The position numbers and the translations under genes were made by a program. DNA of 10,889 nt, taken from an uncultured Eubacteriales bacterium (lineage in GTDB: Bacteria; Bacillota; Clostridia; Monoglobales; Monoglobaceae). The notes under the pieces are model-generated. The model did not search any database and was not told the origin of the DNA. It saw nothing but the letters and a program-made list of their open reading frames with translations. Shown here piece by piece: positions 6,722 through 10,889 of this stretch. The DNA lies in assembly GCA_905205855.1 (NCBI GenBank), contig CAJLFL010000048.1:1-10889 (forward strand). The letters run 5' to 3'. Within the stretch, counting starts at the first letter, position 1. Every line of letters begins with the position of its first letter.

Positions 6722-8129
6722 TAAAAAGAAGCTTAACTCCGAAAAAACTACTGTTAATAAACGAATAATCCATGTTCTTGTTGTTGTATGTCTGATGTTT
6801 TTGTCACTGGTAACCTATCTGCTGTACTTCAATATGTTTGAGGCAGAAAAGGTTGCAAGCAATCCGTATAACAAACGTCAGTGGGAGGATGAAAAATTTG
6901 TAAAGCGCGGCAGCATATACGACCGCGACGGCGTTTTGCTTGCCGAAACCGTCGCAGACGGTGATTCACGAATCCGCAAATACCCCAAAGGACGTCTTTA
7001 CAGTCATATAATAGGCTATTACTCACGCACCTACGGAAAAAGCCAGCTTGAAATGAGCCACGACAAGGATCTTCTCGGTCAGGGTGATATTTCTATCAGC
7101 TTTGGCACACTAAGATCAGGATATGACCTCAATCTCACGATTGATAACGAGCTTCAGGAATACGCATACAAACAGCTTGGCGGCAAGAACGGTGCGGTTG
7201 TTGCCCTTGAACCGTCAAGCGGAAGAATTCTGGCAATGGTAAGCCTGCCGGATTTTGATCCTGATGCTGCAAGTCTTGAAAAAAGCTGGGGCAGCATTGT
7301 GGAAAAGGAGGACTCGCCTTTACTGGCACGCGCCACACAGGGCTTATATCCCCCAGGTTCAACCTACAAAATCGCAACCGCCTCTGCCGCATACGAAAGC
7401 GGACGTACAAATGAAACCTTTAACGATACCGGCAAATTCGAGGAGGGCGGACTTAAAGTCGATAACTATGGCGGAAAAGCCTATGGTGAAATAGATTTAA
7501 AGCGCGGCTTTGAGCTGTCCAGCAACTTTGTATTCTGTACCTTGGGGTATGAGATTGGAACCGAAAAGGTAACAGAAAAGGCAGAGGCATTCGGCATTAA
7601 CAAAACCTTTGATTTTGATTTGCCCATCAGCAAAAGTCAAATTCAGTATAAAAAAATGAACGACACAGACGCCGCCCTTATTTCAATAGGACAGGGACAG
7701 CTGCTTATGACGCCGCTTCAGGTAGCAATGATGGGCTCTGCAATAGCAAACGGCGGAAAAATAATGAAGCCTTATCTTGTTGAATCAATAACAAGTGCCT
7801 CCGGTCTTACCCTAGGTACGACAAAACCCTCCGTACTATATAACGCGGTATCGCCGGACTGTGCCGAATATATTGACTCTCTCATGCGCGGTGTTGTAAC
7901 AAACGGAACCGGCTCAGGCAGCAAAATTTCAGGTGTGACGGTTGCCGGAAAGACCGGCACAGCCGAAAACGAATCCGGCAAGGATCACGCATGGTATGTG
8001 GGATATGCTCCGGCAGAGAACCCAAAAATAGCGGTTGCGGTATTGCTTGAATATGACGGCAACACGGGCGGCGGTCCTGCCGCTTCAATCGCAGGAAGGG
8101 TAATGAAGAAGTATCTTGATATGCAATAA
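6714..8129 (+). CDS. class B penicillin-binding protein (transpeptidase), PbpA-like
   Basis: This is a monofunctional D,D-transpeptidase that cross-links glycan strands made by the adjacent SEDS protein and is a beta-lactam target. Of 471 residues, about 19-39 form an N-terminal membrane anchor. A compact pedestal follows, with RGSIYDRDGVLLAE (65-78) and a PKGRLYSHIIGYYS region (91-104). The catalytic domain has all three active-site motifs: S-x-x-K at Ser216-Lys219 (PPGSTYK), S-x-N at Ser269-Asn271, and KTG at 413-415. The short pedestal matches PbpA-type proteins rather than longer PBP2 or PBP2x proteins. The start is ATG 6714, with GGGAGG at 6700-6705, overlapping the SEDS gene by 8 nt; the frame is open about 100 nt further up but that part has no ribosome binding site and lies inside the SEDS gene. 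Last gene of its operon. Confidence 0.95.
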   Translation: MADKKKLNSEKTTVNKRIIHVLVVVCLMFLSLVTYLLYFNMFEAEKVASNPYNKRQWEDEKFVKRGSIYDRDGVLLAETVADGDSRIRKYPKGRLYSHIIGYYSRTYGKSQLEMSHDKDLLGQGDISISFGTLRSGYDLNLTIDNELQEYAYKQLGGKNGAVVALEPSSGRILAMVSLPDFDPDAASLEKSWGSIVEKEDSPLLARATQGLYPPGSTYKIATASAAYESGRTNETFNDTGKFEEGGLKVDNYGGKAYGEIDLKRGFELSSNFVFCTLGYEIGTEKVTEKAEAFGINKTFDFDLPISKSQIQYKKMNDTDAALISIGQGQLLMTPLQVAMMGSAIANGGKIMKPYLVESITSASGLTLGTTKPSVLYNAVSPDCAEYIDSLMRGVVTNGTGSGSKISGVTVAGKTGTAENESGKDHAWYVGYAPAENPKIAVAVLLEYDGNTGGGPAASIAGRVMKKYLDMQ

Positions 8130-8132
8130 AAT

Positions 8133-8205
8133 AAAGCGCGGCAGCCTGAAGTGAACCACAAAAGTTAGACACTTTTGGAGGTGCATATCAAGCCGCCGTG
8201 CTTTT
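8133..8205. terminator. bidirectional intrinsic terminator, interrupted in its loop
   Basis: AAAGCGCGGC (8133-8142) pairs with GCCGTGCTTT (8195-8204) over 10 bp with one G-U pair. A TTTT run ends at 8205 for the plus-strand PBP operon. On the minus strand the arm is followed by a T-rich run (TTTATTTTATT) serving the convergent thiD operon. The arms are separated by 52 nt: two AGCC copies around a 44-bp element. Without the element and one AGCC, the hairpin would have a tight 4-nt AGCC loop. Because the element is itself a near-palindrome, the interrupted RNA can still fold as one long imperfect hairpin, so termination may persist. Confidence 0.8.
8147..8190. mobile_element. 44-bp IS3-like mini-element with terminal inverted repeats and AGCC duplication
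   Basis: The segment begins TGAAGTGAACCACAAAAGT (8147-8165). Its far end, read on the other strand, begins TGATATGCACCTCCAAAAGT (8190-8171). These imperfect inverted repeats of 19-20 nt share TGA, TG, ACC and CAAAAGT with one single-base gap, and only 5 nt (TAGAC) lie between them. The TG...CA tips and the AAAAGTTAGACA core resemble the ends of IS3-family elements of the IS150 group. AGCC occurs directly on both sides (8143-8146 and 8191-8194), as expected for a 4-bp target-site duplication. There is no transposase, so this is either a minimal non-autonomous element or the joined ends of an internally deleted insertion sequence. Assignment to IS3 rests on remembered end sequences, not on a search. 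Confidence 0.6.
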
Positions 8206-8206
8206 C

Positions 8207-8986
8207 TTATAAGTTATACATATGATTCAGCGGTCCCGAACCCTTACCCAAATCAAGCATTGCCGCCAAAGCTCCCGTAAGGTAAGCTTTGGCATTTTGT
8301 ATACTTTCCTCTAAAGTACAGCCTGCCGCAAGATTGCAGGCTATTGCAGAAGAAAGCGTACAGCCCGTGCCATGTGTATTGGGATTGTTTATGCGTTCGG
8401 ATTTATACCAGCTTCTGCTTTTGTCCGAATACAGATAGTCAACCGCATCATTTACCAAATGTCCGCCTTTTACAAGCACTGCTCCGCCGGTAAAGTCGGA
8501 GATTTTTTCTGCCGCCCTTATCATATCCTCCTCATTCTTTATCTCAAATCCGCACAAAACCTCGGATTCAGGTATATTGGGAGTGATAACCGTACCAAGC
8601 GGCAGCAGCTCTGTCACAAGAGTATTCTGCGCCTCCTCAGAAATCAGCCGGCAGCCGCTGGTAGAAACCATTACCGGATCAACAACAATATTTTTCGCCC
8701 CATATTCCTTTAGTTTTCCGGCGATAACCTTTATAATATCACTGTTTGACACCATGCCGATTTTTACGCTGTCAGGAACAATATCCGTAAAAATACAGTC
8801 TATCTGATTCCCGACAAATTCCGGAGTCGCCTCCATAATTCCGTATACACCTGTGGTGTTCTGTGCGGTAAGAGCAGTTATAACGCTCATACCATACATT
8901 TTATGAGCCGTTATAGTTTTTAAGTCTGCCTGTATTCCGGCGCCGCCGCTTGAGTCGGAACCGGCTATCGTTAAAACCTTTTTCAT
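8207..8986 (-). CDS. thiD: hydroxymethylpyrimidine/phosphomethylpyrimidine kinase ThiD
   Basis: ThiD phosphorylates 4-amino-5-hydroxymethyl-2-methylpyrimidine (HMP) and then HMP-phosphate, giving the pyrophosphate used by ThiE. The 259-residue ribokinase-fold protein begins with the family hallmark IAGSDSSGGAGIQADLKT (7-24). It also has the VVDPVMVSTSG stretch (101-111), TPNIPE (135-140), and the anion-hole/active-site GTGCTLSSA (206-214) with Cys209. It ends with the typical GPLNHMYNL-like tail. Its ATG overlaps the thiE stop by 4 nt (ATGA), a translational-coupling arrangement, with an AAAGGG site about 10 nt upstream. It is the last gene of the thiamine operon and its stop abuts the bidirectional terminator. 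Confidence 0.97.
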   Translation of the reverse strand: MKKVLTIAGSDSSGGAGIQADLKTITAHKMYGMSVITALTAQNTTGVYGIMEATPEFVGNQIDCIFTDIVPDSVKIGMVSNSDIIKVIAGKLKEYGAKNIVVDPVMVSTSGCRLISEEAQNTLVTELLPLGTVITPNIPESEVLCGFEIKNEEDMIRAAEKISDFTGGAVLVKGGHLVNDAVDYLYSDKSRSWYKSERINNPNTHGTGCTLSSAIACNLAAGCTLEESIQNAKAYLTGALAAMLDLGKGSGPLNHMYNL

Positions 8987-9642
8987 ATTCTATCATCCCT
9001 TTCAGATAAAACCATAGATTTTGCAGCAGCTTTCAGTTCAATACACTCTTTTTCTATATACTCTGCTGAGAATATAGCAGAAACAAGAGCAACTCCGTCC
9101 GCACCGCTGCCGGACAGCTGCATAATATTGCCTTTATTTATACCGCCTATTGCAACAACTGGTATCGACACCGCCGCACATATTGCCTTTAAGGTTTCAT
9201 AGCTGACATCATCTGCATCAGGCTTTGTTCCGGTAGAGAACATCGCGCCTACTCCGAGATAATCCGCGCCGTTCTTCTCAGCCTCTTTTGCCTGCTCAAC
9301 GGTCTGAGCGGAAACGCCGACTATCATCTTGCCGCCCGTCAATGCCCTGACCTTTTCAAGCTTCATATCATGCTGTCCTACGTGAATTCCGTCCGCGCCG
9401 CACTTTAAAGCGACATCAACATTATCATTTACAATAAACGGGACATCATACATTTTGCAAAGCTTTTTTATCTCATTTGCCTCTGAAAGAAATTCTGTGT
9501 CATCAAGCTCTTTTTCCCTCAGCTGCACACAGGTTACACCGCCCTTTATGGCTTCTTCGACCTGCTCCGTCAGAGTTTGCCTGCCCGTCCAATAACGGTC
9601 TGTCACTGCGTACAAAAGCATCATATCTTTAACGGATTTCAT
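8983..9642 (-). CDS. thiE: thiamine-phosphate synthase ThiE
   Basis: ThiE condenses HMP pyrophosphate with hydroxyethylthiazole phosphate to thiamine phosphate, releasing pyrophosphate. The 219-residue TIM-barrel protein shows, in order, YAVTDRYW (11-18), CVQLREKELDD (38-48, pyrophosphate-binding), PFIVNDNVDVAL (68-79), ADGIHVGQHD (83-92), VGVSAQT (108-114), the GAMFSTGTKPDAD loop (132-144), and VVAIGGIN (162-169) near the phosphate site. The start chosen is ATG 9642 because GGGGTG (9649-9654 on the opposite strand) lies 6 nt upstream and the length is then normal. The frame continues upstream into thiM, but that part is unrelated to the family. It overlaps thiM by 14 nt and thiD by 4 nt. Confidence 0.96.
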   Translation of the reverse strand: MKSVKDMMLLYAVTDRYWTGRQTLTEQVEEAIKGGVTCVQLREKELDDTEFLSEANEIKKLCKMYDVPFIVNDNVDVALKCGADGIHVGQHDMKLEKVRALTGGKMIVGVSAQTVEQAKEAEKNGADYLGVGAMFSTGTKPDADDVSYETLKAICAAVSIPVVAIGGINKGNIMQLSGSGADGVALVSAIFSAEYIEKECIELKAAAKSMVLSERDDRI

Positions 9643-10450
9643 ACTTTGCACCCCGCTCCAAAGCTTCTCCCGTAAGATTATATATTGCGTCAATAATATA
9701 ATTGCGGTAAGATGAATTTCCGTCCTCAGCGTCAAGTCTTTCCTGTGCCTTTTCACCGCAAAGTCCCATTGCACATACCGCCGCGGCTGCCGCTTCAAGA
9801 GGCTTGTCAGGATTTGCCGTAACAAATGCCGCCGTCATAGCGGAAAGCTGGCAGCCTGTACCTGTAATACTGCTCATCATAGGATGCCCGTTATATCCGC
9901 AAAAAGCGCGTTCAGCATCTGCAATTATATCAATCTCACCGGTCACAGCTATTACCGCACCGGTTTTCTTTGCAAAATTCTTTATAAAAGCCGCCGCTTC
10001 ATCAAGGTTTTCTTTTGTTACCTTATCCGCTATATCAGCATCAACACCTTTGGTATTCTGAGCTGTTCCGCAAAGCGCCTTTATCTCGGAAATATTACCG
10101 CGGATTACCGTAAACTTAACCTCCTCCAGAAGCTTTAACGCCGTGTTTGTTCTGAGCGCCGACGCACCCGCGCCAACCGGATCAAGGACAACCGGATGGT
10201 TAAGGCTGTTTGCCTTTTTGCCTGCAGCAAACATAGACGGAATCGTATTGGAATTAAGCGTTCCTATATTTATATTAAGTCCTCCGCAGATTGAGGTTAT
10301 TTCCTCTACTTCTCCCATATCGTCAGACATAATAGGCGAGCCGCCGCATGCCAGCAAAATATTGGCACAGTCGTTTACCGTTACATAGTTTGTTATATTA
10401 TGTATAAGCGGAGTAGTATTTCTTACATTATCAAGTATTTCTTTAAACAT
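9629..10450 (-). CDS. thiM: hydroxyethylthiazole kinase ThiM
   Basis: ThiM phosphorylates salvaged 4-methyl-5-(2-hydroxyethyl)thiazole for use by ThiE. The 273-residue ribokinase-like protein has the N-terminal PLIHNITNYVTVNDCAN (14-30), a PIMSDDMGEVEE substrate-region segment (39-50), PVVLDPVGAGASALR (86-100), RGNISEI (117-123), and the MSSITGTGCQLSAM active-site region (192-205) with the conserved Cys200. The ATG overlaps the stop of the upstream transporter gene by 8 nt and is preceded by GGAGAG. The overlap pattern across the four genes indicates one transcript. Confidence 0.97.
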   Translation of the reverse strand: MFKEILDNVRNTTPLIHNITNYVTVNDCANILLACGGSPIMSDDMGEVEEITSICGGLNINIGTLNSNTIPSMFAAGKKANSLNHPVVLDPVGAGASALRTNTALKLLEEVKFTVIRGNISEIKALCGTAQNTKGVDADIADKVTKENLDEAAAFIKNFAKKTGAVIAVTGEIDIIADAERAFCGYNGHPMMSSITGTGCQLSAMTAAFVTANPDKPLEAAAAAVCAMGLCGEKAQERLDAEDGNSSYRNYIIDAIYNLTGEALERGAKYEIR

Positions 10451-10889
10451 TTTTCTTCTCTCCTTTAAATATTAAGCCTGACACTGCCGCAAGAAGCATT
10501 GTTACCGCCATTGCCGGTATGGTGCTTCCCAACGGAATGTCTATTTTCATAAATACTCTGTAAATTATAAATCCTATAACCCATATGCCGAGGTTTACCC
10601 AATCGGCACTGCGCTCGGTTGAATCCTTTTTTATAACAAAAAAGTCAATTATCAAAATCGAAATCATCGGCGCAAACACAGAACCTATCAGATACAGAAA
10701 ATTTTCGAACTGACTTATGGGCGTAAATACCGCAAGCAGTGTACCTACTATACAAACAGCAACAGCAGCCGGCTTTTCTTTTATCTTTCCGCACACACTG
10801 ACCGAGCTTACGCCTGCCGAAAACGCGTCTAAAAACGTTGTAGTAACGGTAGATAAAATAATTATGATAAGCGCCGCAAGTCCGAGTCC
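10443..10889 (-). CDS. cytX: C-terminal part of CytX-type hydroxymethylpyrimidine transporter (cut by window edge)
   Basis: The minus-strand frame is open from 10889 to a TAA at 10443-10445, so the gene enters from outside the window and only its last 148 residues are visible. The visible part is a membrane protein with about four or five hydrophobic segments. Near its beginning it has STVTTTFLDAFSAGVSS (about residues 13-29 of the visible part), a stretch typical of the NCS1 nucleobase permease family, and later VFAPMISILIIDFFVI. CytX proteins are NCS1 members predicted to import HMP and occur in thiamine salvage operons; location directly upstream of thiM, with an 8-nt overlap, supports that assignment over a general cytosine or purine permease. 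An in-frame GTG at 10796 is not the true start, since family-like sequence continues upstream of it. Confidence 0.85.
   Translation of the reverse strand, partial: GLGLAALIIIILSTVTTTFLDAFSAGVSSVSVCGKIKEKPAAVAVCIVGTLLAVFTPISQFENFLYLIGSVFAPMISILIIDFFVIKKDSTERSADWVNLGIWVIGFIIYRVFMKIDIPLGSTIPAMAVTMLLAAVSGLIFKGEKKNV

Noticed and set aside
8130..8206. Small RNA or intact insertion sequence between pbp and thiD
   Set aside because: There is no transposase and only 77 bp of space; a terminator with a mini-element in its loop explains all of it.
9643..9825. Upstream extension of the ThiE frame from 9825
   Set aside because: It lies within thiM in another frame and gives non-ThiE sequence; ATG 9642 has a ribosome binding site and gives normal ThiE length.
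10443..10796. Short complete membrane protein starting at GTG 10796
   Set aside because: The frame stays open to the window edge and the upstream codons encode family-like NCS1 permease sequence, so this is the 3' end of a larger gene.
1..10889. CRISPR array, tRNA, rRNA, defence or phage genes
   Set aside because: No repeat-spacer pattern or recognisable RNA gene was seen, and the long reading frames are all accounted for by housekeeping families.

Overview
The window looks like chromosomal DNA from a moderately AT-rich Gram-positive bacterium, most likely in class Clostridia. The basis is strong AGGAGG-type ribosome binding sites, a DnaD-domain protein paired with a DnaI/DnaC-type helicase loader, a small FHA-FtsW-PBP cell-wall cluster, and a cytX-thiM-thiE-thiD thiamine salvage operon. 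No species-level assignment is possible from the sequence alone.

Layout: (1) 1-178 is a very AT-rich leader (about 26% G+C by hand count) in front of dnaA. (2) 179-4906, plus strand, is a tightly packed replication-initiation cluster: dnaA (TTG start), mnmE, a DnaD-like protein with two C-terminal DnaD repeats, and a zinc-finger AAA+ helicase loader. (3) 4907-5015 holds a terminator hairpin whose T-rich tail is also the -35 box of a near-consensus promoter. (4) 5016-8129, plus strand, is a cell-wall synthesis operon: a membrane-anchored FHA protein, an FtsW/RodA glycosyltransferase and a class B penicillin-binding protein. (5) 8130-8206 lies between convergent genes. It holds a bidirectional terminator with a 44-bp IS3-like mini-element sitting exactly in its loop. 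(6) 8207-10889, minus strand, is the thiamine salvage operon read right to left: a cytX-type transporter (5' part outside the window), thiM, thiE, thiD.

How the genes work together: DnaA opens the origin, and the DnaD-like protein and AAA+ loader would deliver the replicative helicase; mnmE (tRNA wobble modification) sits inside this unit. FtsW/RodA polymerises lipid II and the PBP cross-links it, with the FHA protein a likely phosphothreonine-reading regulator. CytX would import hydroxymethylpyrimidine, ThiD phosphorylates it, ThiM phosphorylates hydroxyethylthiazole, and ThiE joins the two into thiamine phosphate.

Most genes are ordinary family members. The least expected observation is the mini-element at 8147-8190. 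It is flanked by AGCC direct repeats, and conceptually removing it restores a textbook 10-bp-stem, 4-nt-loop terminator.
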